A stretch of 64,000 bases of DNA from Acidobacteriota bacterium (GTDB lineage: Bacteria > Acidobacteriota > Holophagae > Acanthopleuribacterales > Acanthopleuribacteraceae), in assembly GCA_030066195.1 (NCBI GenBank), contig JASJCB010000003.1, positions 44,620-108,619 of the forward strand, written 5' to 3'. Shown in pieces: positions 8,095 to 16,589 of this stretch (positions within the stretch are counted from its first letter, which is position 1; each line of letters opens with the position of its first letter). The notes beneath the pieces were generated by a model that was not told the origin of the DNA, made no database searches, and saw only the letters and a program-made list of their open reading frames with translations. A program made the position numbers and the translations under genes.

Positions 8095-9165
8095 CTAAAC
8101 ATGCAGCTTTTCGCGCAGGTGAGCGCCGCGCTTGGCGACAGGCGTGGCCAACTGACCGCAGGCCGCGCCCACATCCCGGCCCTTGGACCAGCGAACCGTG
8201 TTCAAGATCCCCGATTTGTTCAATGCCTGCCGGAAACGTTCGATGGTCTCCAAATCGGGCTGTTTGTAATCCAGGCCCTCCATTTCGTTGAAGGGGATGA
8301 TATTGACCTTGCAGCGGATGTTGCTGACCAGGCGCACCAATCGGCGGGCATCTGCCGGGGTGTCGTTGACGCCTTCCAATAAAACGTATTCAAAGGTGAT
8401 ACGATCGCGCTGAGAGATAGGCAGGCGTTTACAGGCGTCGATCAACTCGCGAATGTTCCACTTCAGGTTCACAGGCATGATTTCGTTGCGCACCTCATCG
8501 GTGGTGGCATTCAGTGAGACGGCAATCCGCGGCAACTTGGGGTACTCCCCCAATTTTTCCAGGTTGCGCACATGACCCGAGGTAGACACGGTAATACGCT
8601 TGGGCGATAGGTCGAAACCCAGCTTATGGGTGAAGATATCCAGCGCCTTGATCAGGTTTTGCAGGTTCAGCAGGGGTTCGCCCATGCCCATCATCACCAG
8701 GTTGAAGGGGCCGTCCACCGCTTTCTCTTGAGTTATTACGGCGGCCTGGCCGACGATTTCACCCGGGCTCAGGTTGCGGATGAAACCCATTTGCGCGGTC
8801 ATGCAAAAGCTGCAATCCTGGGCGCACCCCACCTGGGAGGAAAGGCACAGGGTGATCCCCTTTTCCATGGGCATGTAGACCGCTTCCACCTGACGCCCCT
8901 CGCCGGCGTCAAAGACATACTTCACGGAGCCGTCGCTGGACACATGCCGGGCCGCAACCCTGGGCGGTTCAATAACATAACCGGCTTCCAATCTGGCTCG
9001 TAGATCCTTGGAAAGATTGGTCATGGCCTGGATTTCGGTAACCTTGTGCGCATACAACCAGGCATAGATTTGCTTGGCTCGAAAGGGCTTCTCACCCTCG
9101 GCGATCAAGACTTCCTGTAATTCTTCCAGGGACAGGCCGTAAAGATTTTTCTTAGGGGTTGCCAT
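8095..9165 (-). CDS. rlmN: Dual-specificity 23S rRNA/tRNA A2503-C2 methyltransferase RlmN
   Basis: The 356-residue product is a full-length RlmN, a radical SAM enzyme that methylates C2 of adenosine 2503 in 23S rRNA and A37 in tRNA. The CX3CX2C cluster ligands are Cys114, Cys118 and Cys121 (GCAQDCSFCMTAQ). The family's MGMGEPLLN, STSGH and VSLNATTDEVRNEIMP segments are present, as is the C-terminal methyl-carrying cysteine context (GRDVGAACGQL). The N-terminus (LYGLSLEELQEVL) is the usual accessory domain. Its start overlaps the upstream small gene by 14 bases. Confidence 0.97.
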   Translation of the reverse strand: MATPKKNLYGLSLEELQEVLIAEGEKPFRAKQIYAWLYAHKVTEIQAMTNLSKDLRARLEAGYVIEPPRVAARHVSSDGSVKYVFDAGEGRQVEAVYMPMEKGITLCLSSQVGCAQDCSFCMTAQMGFIRNLSPGEIVGQAAVITQEKAVDGPFNLVMMGMGEPLLNLQNLIKALDIFTHKLGFDLSPKRITVSTSGHVRNLEKLGEYPKLPRIAVSLNATTDEVRNEIMPVNLKWNIRELIDACKRLPISQRDRITFEYVLLEGVNDTPADARRLVRLVSNIRCKVNIIPFNEMEGLDYKQPDLETIERFRQALNKSGILNTVRWSKGRDVGAACGQLATPVAKRGAHLREKLHV

Positions 9166-9448
9166 CGACCTGTATCTTCAAACTGGAGAGAAACTCTTCA
9201 TCGTAATCATTGAAGCTGAGATCGTCGATCTCGGCCTGCTCCTCGGGCCTGCGTAGAAAGAGACGGCCGTCGGTGTCGTTGTCGCGGCGGTCCAGCGCAA
9301 TATTGGCTTCCATGATCAGGTAGATATCGTAACCGCTGCCCTTGATGCGATCGGTAATCGATTTGATCTGGGTATCTTTGGTTAGCGCTTGATGAAGCGC
9401 CATTCCCAGGTCTTTCAGTAATCCTTTCATTTCATCGTTGAGTTCCAT
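9152..9448 (-). CDS. Small acidic hypothetical protein preceding rlmN
   Basis: The 98-residue product has an N-terminal helical part (MELNDEMKGLLKDLGMALHQAL) and an acidic C-terminus (LSFNDYDEEFLSSLKIQ). The ATG at 9448 has CAGGAG seven bases upstream; a longer in-frame extension lacks this signal. The 3' end overlaps rlmN by 14 bases, so the two are probably coupled. No known domain is recognised. Confidence 0.7.
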   Translation of the reverse strand: MELNDEMKGLLKDLGMALHQALTKDTQIKSITDRIKGSGYDIYLIMEANIALDRRDNDTDGRLFLRRPEEQAEIDDLSFNDYDEEFLSSLKIQVDGNP

Positions 9449-9909
9449 AACAGGCTCCTGAAAGATACCGGGATACCGGATCTTGGAAAAACCAGTCCGG
9501 CCTATACAAAGTAAAGCACTTTTTACCCGCCGTGTCCACCCTGCAAGCAGCAATTCTCCTCACGAAACACGGGGTGGAAGCGGCATAAACCACTAATAGT
9601 ACAACAGGAAGGGAGCGGCATCCCATTCCCGCAAAATTCAACATTCGTCAGGTCGGTCGGCCGATTGAATCGCTGATGAGAACCGGGGAATCAAGAAAAG
9701 CCGAATTTCGACTGAACAATGCCGGCCATGCTGCGCCGTAGGGAAATTGCCCGTTTGAACACGGCTACAGGCCGGGAAATATGGTCTCCCCTCCCCTACC
9801 AACCGGGCTTGAGGTAACGGCAGCGGGCGGCCACATCCTGATCGCCGGGTAAGGTGAAACTGAGCGAGAGATCATCCTCCTACGCCGGGAGAAAACCTTC
9901 CAGGTAGTC
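9449..9909. other. Intergenic region, nothing recognised
   Basis: This 0.46 kb gap lies between the end of the TrmA-like gene and the start of the rlmN operon, both on the minus strand. It should hold the rlmN operon promoter. I see no RNA gene, repeat or strong hairpin. Confidence 0.5.
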
Positions 9910-11148
9910 CTACTGCCTTCTTTCCAGTATCACCGATGTTTCCAGGCGCAAGGTCCCCGGGTTGACATTCATGGCCAGGACCGGTGAAGCAAGGCTGTAG
10001 ACGCTTTTTAAAGCGGCCAGGTCGCGGCTGAAGGAGGCCGTGTCACAGGAGAAATAGAGCAGAGCTTTCGGACCGGCGGCTCTCAGGTGGGCGCGTAACG
10101 GCTTGGACAGGCCCTCGCGCGGCGGGTCCAGAACGGCAGCGTCGCAGCGGCTCACATTCAAGCGTTTCTTTTTCAAGGCGTCTTCCGCCGTGCCGCACCA
10201 GGTGACGGCGTTCAGCCCGGCCAGGCGTAGACCACGCTCCAGTTGGGCGTAAGCGGTGGGTTCGGGTTCGGTGGCCAGGATTTGGAAGCCGTCAAGACAG
10301 GATGATAGGAACCCGGCGCCCGCGTGGACGTCCCAAATGCGCTTGGGCTTGTACCGGTTGAGAAAACGGCCGACCCAATCCCAGAAAATCGGCCAGCTTG
10401 CCGGGTTGCTTTGAAAAAAGCTGGTAGCGGGCAGGTTCACGCGCACATCGTGCCACTGGTGCGTTACGGTTGGATTGCCGATGGTTTTGGCGCCCTTGCC
10501 GCCGATCTCCAGGCATACGCCTTTCAGGTCGTTACAGACCGGATCGGTTTTTCCGCGAAACTTACCTCGGAAGGTGAACACCGGGTGCTCACCCGCGGCA
10601 TCGGCGGCAAAGAAGATATGGCCGCTGAACGCCATCACGCCGCTCAGTTCCTTCAGACGCGGCAGCAGATCGCGTACGGAGCCTGGGATGACCAAACATT
10701 CCGGCACTTCCGTGACCTCCCATTCAGCGCGGCCCTTGAAGCCGAGTCCACCCGCCTCGTTGACGTGGAATTTACCGCGGGCGCGGGAGCCTTCCATGGG
10801 AAAGTCAATCGGTTCGATTTCCACGTCCTTCAACCCGCCCACGCGACGCAGGTTATCGGCCAGGAAGGTGACCTTCAGCTTGAGTTCCCGGTCGCGACGA
10901 GCGTGCAGCAGGCCGCAACCGCCGCAACTGCCCGCATGCGGACACGGCGGCGTTGCACGCGAGGGTCCGTCCAGCAGGCGCCGGGCCTTGCCGGCGATCA
11001 GGGCGCCCTTACGCCGTTGCAGGTTGGAAACCCGCCATTGCTCACCCGGCAACGCGCCGGGCACGAAGACCAGTTCGCCGGAAGCAAGGCGAGCCATGCC
11101 GTGCCCGTTGTTGAGCAACTTTTCTACTCCGACCGTTTCCTCCGGCAT
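9910..11148 (-). CDS. TrmA/RlmD-like RNA (uracil-5-)-methyltransferase
   Basis: The 412-residue product belongs to the TrmA/RumA (RlmC/RlmD) family of SAM-dependent m5U RNA methyltransferases. It begins with a TRAM-like beta domain (residues 1-60) and has the cysteine cluster CPHAGSCGGCGLLH used for an iron-sulfur cluster. Later come ATSFFQSNP, a SAM-binding segment (IWDVHAGAGFLS), VLDPPREGL and the nucleophile-cysteine motif YFSCDTASFSRDL. The exact target uridine is not predictable. The ATG overlaps the ruvC stop in an ATGA junction, so it is the last gene of a yebC-ruvC-methyltransferase operon. Confidence 0.9.
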   Translation of the reverse strand: MPEETVGVEKLLNNGHGMARLASGELVFVPGALPGEQWRVSNLQRRKGALIAGKARRLLDGPSRATPPCPHAGSCGGCGLLHARRDRELKLKVTFLADNLRRVGGLKDVEIEPIDFPMEGSRARGKFHVNEAGGLGFKGRAEWEVTEVPECLVIPGSVRDLLPRLKELSGVMAFSGHIFFAADAAGEHPVFTFRGKFRGKTDPVCNDLKGVCLEIGGKGAKTIGNPTVTHQWHDVRVNLPATSFFQSNPASWPIFWDWVGRFLNRYKPKRIWDVHAGAGFLSSCLDGFQILATEPEPTAYAQLERGLRLAGLNAVTWCGTAEDALKKKRLNVSRCDAAVLDPPREGLSKPLRAHLRAAGPKALLYFSCDTASFSRDLAALKSVYSLASPVLAMNVNPGTLRLETSVILERRQ

Positions 11149-11651
11149 CAAACGCCCCCGTGAAACCTTTGTCGGGCCAGCATGGGCGCATGGTGGGCGT
11201 GGCAAATGGCAATAGCCAGGGCGTCGGCAACATCGTGCGGTTTGGGGACCTGTTGCAGGCTGAGCAGGATGCGCACCATTTCCTGGACCTGGCTTTTCTC
11301 AGCTTTGCCGTAACCGGTCACCGACTTCTTGACCTCGCCGGGCGAGTATTCGTGCACATCCAATTCGTAACGTCCGGCCAGGGAGAGGATGACGCCGCGC
11401 ACATAACCCAGCCGAATGGTGGAGTTGAAGTTGGGCCCGTGAAATACCTTTTCAACCGCCAATACGTCGGGCTTGAAGGCCTCGATGCGTTCCTTGAGGG
11501 CTTCATAAAGGGCATGCAGCCGCGCCGGGATTTCGCCGATCTTTTTGAGACGGACGGGGCCCGCATCCAACAGCCGTATGCGGTTCCCCTCCACTTTCAG
11601 GATCCCGTAACCCGTGATTTGTGAGCCCGGGTCCACGCCGAGAATAATCAC
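11148..11651 (-). CDS. ruvC: Holliday junction resolvase RuvC
   Basis: The 167-residue product is a typical RuvC, the RNase H-fold endonuclease that cleaves Holliday junctions with RuvAB. The acidic catalytic residues are Asp7 (GVDPGSQITGYG), Glu67 (AVEKVFHGPN), Asp140 and Asp143 (HDVADALAIA). Length matches the family. The gene follows yebC with a four-base overlap, an arrangement common in bacteria. No ruvA or ruvB follows; the next gene is an RNA methyltransferase. Confidence 0.97.
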   Translation of the reverse strand: MIILGVDPGSQITGYGILKVEGNRIRLLDAGPVRLKKIGEIPARLHALYEALKERIEAFKPDVLAVEKVFHGPNFNSTIRLGYVRGVILSLAGRYELDVHEYSPGEVKKSVTGYGKAEKSQVQEMVRILLSLQQVPKPHDVADALAIAICHAHHAPMLARQRFHGGV

Positions 11652-12388
11652 GACGCCAGTTCGGCCTCGTCGAAGTCGGCGTTGTTGAAGACGTTTTGCA
11701 CGTCGTCCTGGTCGTCCAGCATTTCCATCAGGCGCATGACCTTGGTCAGGGTATCGCCGCTGATGGTGATTTCCGTGGTGGGAATCATGACCAGTTTGGC
11801 GGACTCGTATTCCAGGCCTTGTTCTTCCAGGGCTTTGGCAACCGTATGCAGTTCGTCCGAGGCGGTGGTAACGCCCCAGAAATCGCCCGCGTCCTCTAGG
11901 TCCTCAGCACCGGCCTCCAGGATGATGTCGGTCATATCGTCCTCGGTTTTATCACCCTTGGGAACCGAAATATAACCCGTGCGTTGGAACTGCCAAGCCA
12001 CGGAACCGGATTCACCCAGGTTGCCGCCGCATTTGGAAAAGATGTGCCGCAGTTCGGGAACCGTACGGTTTTTATTGTCGGTCATGGCTTCGACAAGAAA
12101 GGCCACGCCGCCGGCGCCGTAACCCTCATAGGTCAATTCTTCCATGGCGCCGGTATCGCCGCCGCCCGCGCCTTTATCGATCGCCCGTTTTACGTTGTCG
12201 TTGGGCATACTGTTCTTGCGGGCTTCCTGGATGGCCGCGCGCAATCGGGGATTGGCGTCCGGGTCGGGGCCTCCCATTCGGGCGGAAACCGTAATTTCGC
12301 GACCCAGTTTGGTAAACAACTTCGCCCGCTTGGCATCCTCGCGCCCCTTGCGGTGCTGAATATTCGCCCATTTACTATGGCCCGCCAT
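11648..12388 (-). CDS. yebC: YebC/PmpR-family (TACO1) protein
   Basis: The 246-residue product carries the signature N-terminus MAGHSKWANIQHRKGREDAKR and the conserved NPRLRAAIQEARKNSMPNDNVKRAI and YEGYGAGGVAFLVE segments. The family binds DNA or acts on translation of difficult sequences such as polyproline; TACO1 helps translate polyproline in mitochondria, and some bacterial YebC proteins have been linked to ribosome stalling. That is of interest because this window also encodes polyproline peptides. The start is set at the family MAGHSKW; an upstream in-frame MRIA is unlikely. It heads the yebC-ruvC operon. Confidence 0.97.
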   Translation of the reverse strand: MAGHSKWANIQHRKGREDAKRAKLFTKLGREITVSARMGGPDPDANPRLRAAIQEARKNSMPNDNVKRAIDKGAGGGDTGAMEELTYEGYGAGGVAFLVEAMTDNKNRTVPELRHIFSKCGGNLGESGSVAWQFQRTGYISVPKGDKTEDDMTDIILEAGAEDLEDAGDFWGVTTASDELHTVAKALEEQGLEYESAKLVMIPTTEITISGDTLTKVMRLMEMLDDQDDVQNVFNNADFDEAELAS

Positions 12389-12570
12389 TGCTATCCTCAC
12401 TTCCTACATAATCGATGATTTCCCCGTAAGTCGAACACGGATGGGGACTCAAACCGGATATTCTAGCTCAATAACGTCGGCGAGACAAATTCCTAATCGA
12501 CTTGGTCGAGGTTCGGTTCCAATAGAAATCGTGACCCGGTATTTGATCATTCCTTGGAGTGCTCGCCTGC

Positions 12571-13560
12571 TCACTCTTTGGGAATGGCCGCAACATTGAC
12601 CGGATAGTAGGTGTGTTCTCCCAGGAAACGCTCCAGCGGCATGCCCATGGCCTCAGCGGGGAGGAGTTGGTCCATGGTCGGGTAGGCCAATAAGCGGTGC
12701 GTTTGCCGCAATAGGGCAAGCGCTTCCTCTGCTAACTCAAGGTCGGTGTTGTAGACCTGGGCGTTTGCGAGCGGGTGTTCCAGGAATAGGAGAGGACGGT
12801 GTGCGGCAATCGTTCTTTCGGCGCCCAGAATGACCTCGCCGTCCACCCCTTCCACGTCGATTTTGATGACCGCCGGTACGACCTTTTCTTCCCTACAGAA
12901 ATCATCGATGGAGGTACACGGCACCCGGACCGGATCGACCTTGTCCCTGGCGACCATACTGGTGTTGTTGGTGCCGACCGGATAGATGACGGCCGTTCCC
13001 GAGGTTCGAGAAACCGCTTTCATGATGACAGAGATGTTGTTGAGGCCGCACACTGTTCCGTGGATGGCCCGTTCCATTTCCGGGTTGGCCTCGAAGATAT
13101 GGACATGCTCGCAAAAACCCGCCAGCATCGCACCGGTCAGGCCGGTGTTCCCCCCGATATCCAGGGCAATGCCCCTACCGTTCAACCAGGTCTTGCAAAA
13201 GTGCAGGAAGGTAGGGGTTTCGTAGGTGGCGTAGATGGTCCTGATATTGAAAGGCAACCCGATGCGCACGCCTCTATCTACCAGGCCTTCCATCACCTCG
13301 TCAATAACCCGGGTGATGAAGACATAGTCGCCGGGACCCAACAAGGGCAACGCCTCTTCCCAATAGCGAAAGCTGTAAGCGCTGTCCGCATGCCGTTCAT
13401 CAACGCGCTTTTCGGTCAGGAAACCATAGAAACGGGTAGGAAAACGCGCGCAAAGCATGGGGTGCAGCTTGTCTCTGATGTCGTCGTTTCCGAAGATGAA
13501 AAAACGCTTCCGGTCCTCCAGTTGGTCGAAATCCACGGGATTTTCCAGGTTGGGGTTCAT
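12571..13560 (-). CDS. FkbM-family SAM-dependent methyltransferase (last gene of surface-modification block)
   Basis: The 329-residue product has an N-terminal ~120-residue domain (FIFGNDDIRDKLHPMLCARF...) resembling a nucleotide-binding or sugar-processing lobe, then an FkbM methyltransferase domain. The latter shows the SAM motif LDIGGNTGLTGAML, FEANPEMERAI and the diagnostic KIDVEGVDGEVILGAE. FkbM enzymes usually O-methylate sugars or natural-product hydroxyls. The ATG has AAGGAG eight bases upstream. It follows the radical SAM-glycosyltransferase-like gene with a 41 bp gap. The substrate is unknown; a glycan is the likeliest inference. Confidence 0.85.
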   Translation of the reverse strand: MNPNLENPVDFDQLEDRKRFFIFGNDDIRDKLHPMLCARFPTRFYGFLTEKRVDERHADSAYSFRYWEEALPLLGPGDYVFITRVIDEVMEGLVDRGVRIGLPFNIRTIYATYETPTFLHFCKTWLNGRGIALDIGGNTGLTGAMLAGFCEHVHIFEANPEMERAIHGTVCGLNNISVIMKAVSRTSGTAVIYPVGTNNTSMVARDKVDPVRVPCTSIDDFCREEKVVPAVIKIDVEGVDGEVILGAERTIAAHRPLLFLEHPLANAQVYNTDLELAEEALALLRQTHRLLAYPTMDQLLPAEAMGMPLERFLGEHTYYPVNVAAIPKE

Positions 13561-13601
13561 CAAGGGGTCTCCTTATTCGAGGAAGGTCTGCCCGTGTCCG
13601 C

Positions 13602-16565
13602 TCATGAATTCCCGGTCTTTCGGGAAAGCTGATCCAAAAACGCGGCAAAGCGCGGGATCTGGTCGAAGGCGTTGAAGCGGGACCGCTCGCGGCGCATGGT
13701 TTCGTGGATGGTCTTCCAGTCCAGGCGGTCGAAAATGGCGGCCAGGTTGTCGACCTCGCCTATGTCCAGGGGGATGCAGCAGCCCTTGGGATAGACCTCG
13801 TCCATCACCTTGATCTGGCGGCTGATGAACACGGGCAGGCCCGCGGCGCCGTAAGTCATGGAGGAAGTGGACACCCCGTTGGGTACAAACAAGGTGTAGA
13901 GTTCCCGGATGGTGCGGTCTTCCACCTGGCTGATCAGCCGGGCGAAGATGGTTGCCTCGTCGCCCACCAGCCAACCGCCGTCGTAGCGGCTCATGTGGTG
14001 CACCAATGCGCGCTGGTCCCAAATGGCCTTTTCGATGTGAAAATAAGCCTGTTCCCCTGCCGGTAACGACTCCCGGAAGGCCCGCACATTGGGATGATCG
14101 GAATAGTAGTGGAAATGAATCTTCTGCCTCAGGATGGAACGGATGGAATCGCGGGTTTCAATGCGGTTGGGTTCGTAGACCTCGCCCAGGAAAGAAGTGA
14201 CACCGACCAGGTGACGCTCGCCGTCGTCCTCGGACAAGCGTCTGAGCGGCGCCTCGGGCGGCAGACTGTAGCGGTAGAAACTGATCACGGGCTTATGCTT
14301 GATCAGGGTGTTGCGCAGGTACTCGGCAATATGGTCGGACTTGCTGGTCAGCGCCACGGCATCGGTCACGTCGAACAACACCTTGTAAAGCGCAAAAGCC
14401 TCGGCGCTTCGGTCCATATTCAGGCAGATGGGCTTGATGATGTCGTACATGCCCATGATCACCGGCCGAGCGGCCAGCGCCGTCATGGCGGCGGCGTTAC
14501 CGTAGGTGATGAGGCACTTGCGGGCATCCCAGCCGGCGTTGTAGAAGAAATCGTAGTAGATGAAGAACAGCCCCTTTTGCAGATGGGTGAGGATGTAGAG
14601 CTGCTCGTAGGGCGAGACCAAGGCATTGCGAAACACGGCGCATTGTTCGTCGTGGCCGCTGCGATCCACGTTTTCCATTTTGTCGAATAGAGAGATCACG
14701 AATACGTCGTAACCGGCGTTTTCCAGGGCCAGAAAGGTGGGCTCGGCGGTGGCCAGCAACTTGGCGCCCAATACCACAACGGGGTTGTTCGCGGCCTCGA
14801 TCTCACTTAGGATGCGCTTGGCCCGGGCCAGCCCGCTCCGTTGAAATTGCAAGGAAGAAATACGGGCGCTCACTTGGGAGATGAGAATGGTTTTCTCAGG
14901 CGGCAGGATGTTCAGGAAGATGGGTTCGATATCCGGCGTATTGGTGGTCAGCAGAAAAGCGTCCAGGTCGTCCGCCTTTTCCATCAAGCTGTCGATGGTC
15001 AGCACGGTTTGGCCGTGATGGGTTTGCCCGGCTTTGAAGTTGTCCCCCACCAGAACCTCGTCAAAGCGTTCCTGGAACCAGTTCAGATTCTCCAATACGA
15101 TTTTGGTTGCCGGGGCCAGGCCGATCTTTCTTACGGGGCGGCCGAACGCCTTGTCAATGACATCTTCCTCGCGAAAATCGGTGAAAAGACGGTGGCTCAC
15201 CGCATGCGCCGCTTCGGCCCGCAGGTGACACAGATGTGTCACCTCTCCGACCAGTTTGTGCACGAATGCCGTTTTCTCGTCGCCGGTTAACCCCTGTTTA
15301 CCGGCCGCGCGGTGCAGGATATCCTCCAGCGTCTGCTGGTAACGCTCGTCTAATTCAGCCGTGGAGAATGAACCCGGCGGGGCGGGGTCGGGATATTCAT
15401 CGACAATGCGTTGCCAGATCCTGGGAGATGCATCCGGCCGTTCGTAATAGGGGATATCGCAGCCCGCACAAAGGGGTAGGTCTTCCACGTTGCCGGAAAT
15501 GAAGGTCTCGAGGATATTCTGAAAGGGCGCCTGCTTGCGGATGTCCGCGATACCGGCCCGATTGATATCGCCGATCAGCAGGTCGCCGTTGGGGTCAAGA
15601 CAACCACAGGCGGTGACGCGGCCGTCCGCATAGATGCCGGGCCCGTTCTTCAGCACGCGGCAAAGACCCGGCCTCCCGGTAGGCACCTTGAAATTGGAGG
15701 TGACCCGCGTCGACCCCACCGCGCCTGTTTCGATATTACCGCCGAAGTTGTGGGGTAACTGTATGACGATCTGCCGGCCGGCGCCGCCCACACCGATCGA
15801 ACTCAGGTAAGCACGGGTCCTGGCGATAAAGGTGTTGGGATCCACAACGCCTTCCAGTTCAACCGCGTAACAACCGTTGATGACCAGGGTGGTGTCGGCT
15901 TCGGCACGATTCAATTCCGCGGCCAGTTCTTGCAGATTTCGGGTAACCTGTTCCCATTTAGCTCCGGCGTAGACCTGTTCGTAGACGGTTTTGTTATAGC
16001 CGGCAAAGGAAAACTGTATATTGTGGATACCGCCGCGCGCCAAACGTTGGATGCGCTTCGTGGTAAGCGGCGTACCGTTGGTGGAAACCATGGTCCAAAA
16101 GCCCTCGGCAACCGAACGCTCCAGCATGTCGTTGATCTTGGGATGCAAAAAAGGCTCGCCCTGTGCATTGCCGAAAACCACCTTGCGAACCCCGGCCCGC
16201 TTTGCATCAGCGAGTATGTGTTCGAACAGGGCCGTTTCCATCAGGCCCGTGTTGCTCTTCCAGGTCTGCCAACTGCACATGACACACTGCAGGTTGCAGC
16301 GCCTGGATACCTGGATGTGAACCTCGCGGGGGACAAAATCTCGAGCCTGCATTTCTTTCAATTCCAGAGCATTGAAAGCGTCGATTTCGCTATCGTTGCG
16401 CGGCAGGCTGCGGCCGCTGAACACGATGTCGCCGTCTACCGCTTCGTTTTCCGCAACGGGGGGGCCGGAATGGTTGGCAGGAGAATCGCTCATAGTTTGA
16501 CATGCTCCACAAATGCCGGCCGAACCGGCGGCACGAGAATCGATCGGCTTTGCCGATTCTTCCAT
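13602..16565 (-). CDS. Radical SAM/SPASM protein fused to a glycosyltransferase-like domain
   Basis: The 987-residue product has two parts. Residues ~80-380 are a radical SAM domain with CX3CX2C ligands Cys90, Cys94, Cys97 (CNLQCVMC), a GNAQGEP segment, STNGTPLT, and a SPASM-type cysteine region (ITACGC-like 'VTACGC', LCAGCDIPYY). Residues ~480-985 have no cluster motif and resemble a GT-B fold glycosyltransferase: VVLGAKLL, KPVISFYRYSLPPEAP, VGVTSFLGEVYEP, LFVPNGVSTSSMTYGAAGLPVF. SPASM enzymes typically modify peptides or proteins at unactivated carbons. The fusion suggests coupled modification and glycosylation of one substrate, which is inference. An in-frame ATG at 16493 is an alternative start. 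Confidence 0.8.
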   Translation of the reverse strand: MEESAKPIDSRAAGSAGICGACQTMSDSPANHSGPPVAENEAVDGDIVFSGRSLPRNDSEIDAFNALELKEMQARDFVPREVHIQVSRRCNLQCVMCSWQTWKSNTGLMETALFEHILADAKRAGVRKVVFGNAQGEPFLHPKINDMLERSVAEGFWTMVSTNGTPLTTKRIQRLARGGIHNIQFSFAGYNKTVYEQVYAGAKWEQVTRNLQELAAELNRAEADTTLVINGCYAVELEGVVDPNTFIARTRAYLSSIGVGGAGRQIVIQLPHNFGGNIETGAVGSTRVTSNFKVPTGRPGLCRVLKNGPGIYADGRVTACGCLDPNGDLLIGDINRAGIADIRKQAPFQNILETFISGNVEDLPLCAGCDIPYYERPDASPRIWQRIVDEYPDPAPPGSFSTAELDERYQQTLEDILHRAAGKQGLTGDEKTAFVHKLVGEVTHLCHLRAEAAHAVSHRLFTDFREEDVIDKAFGRPVRKIGLAPATKIVLENLNWFQERFDEVLVGDNFKAGQTHHGQTVLTIDSLMEKADDLDAFLLTTNTPDIEPIFLNILPPEKTILISQVSARISSLQFQRSGLARAKRILSEIEAANNPVVVLGAKLLATAEPTFLALENAGYDVFVISLFDKMENVDRSGHDEQCAVFRNALVSPYEQLYILTHLQKGLFFIYYDFFYNAGWDARKCLITYGNAAAMTALAARPVIMGMYDIIKPICLNMDRSAEAFALYKVLFDVTDAVALTSKSDHIAEYLRNTLIKHKPVISFYRYSLPPEAPLRRLSEDDGERHLVGVTSFLGEVYEPNRIETRDSIRSILRQKIHFHYYSDHPNVRAFRESLPAGEQAYFHIEKAIWDQRALVHHMSRYDGGWLVGDEATIFARLISQVEDRTIRELYTLFVPNGVSTSSMTYGAAGLPVFISRQIKVMDEVYPKGCCIPLDIGEVDNLAAIFDRLDWKTIHETMRRERSRFNAFDQIPRFAAFLDQLSRKTGNS

Positions 16566-16589
16566 GTTTCCGATTCCAGGTACAGCCTT

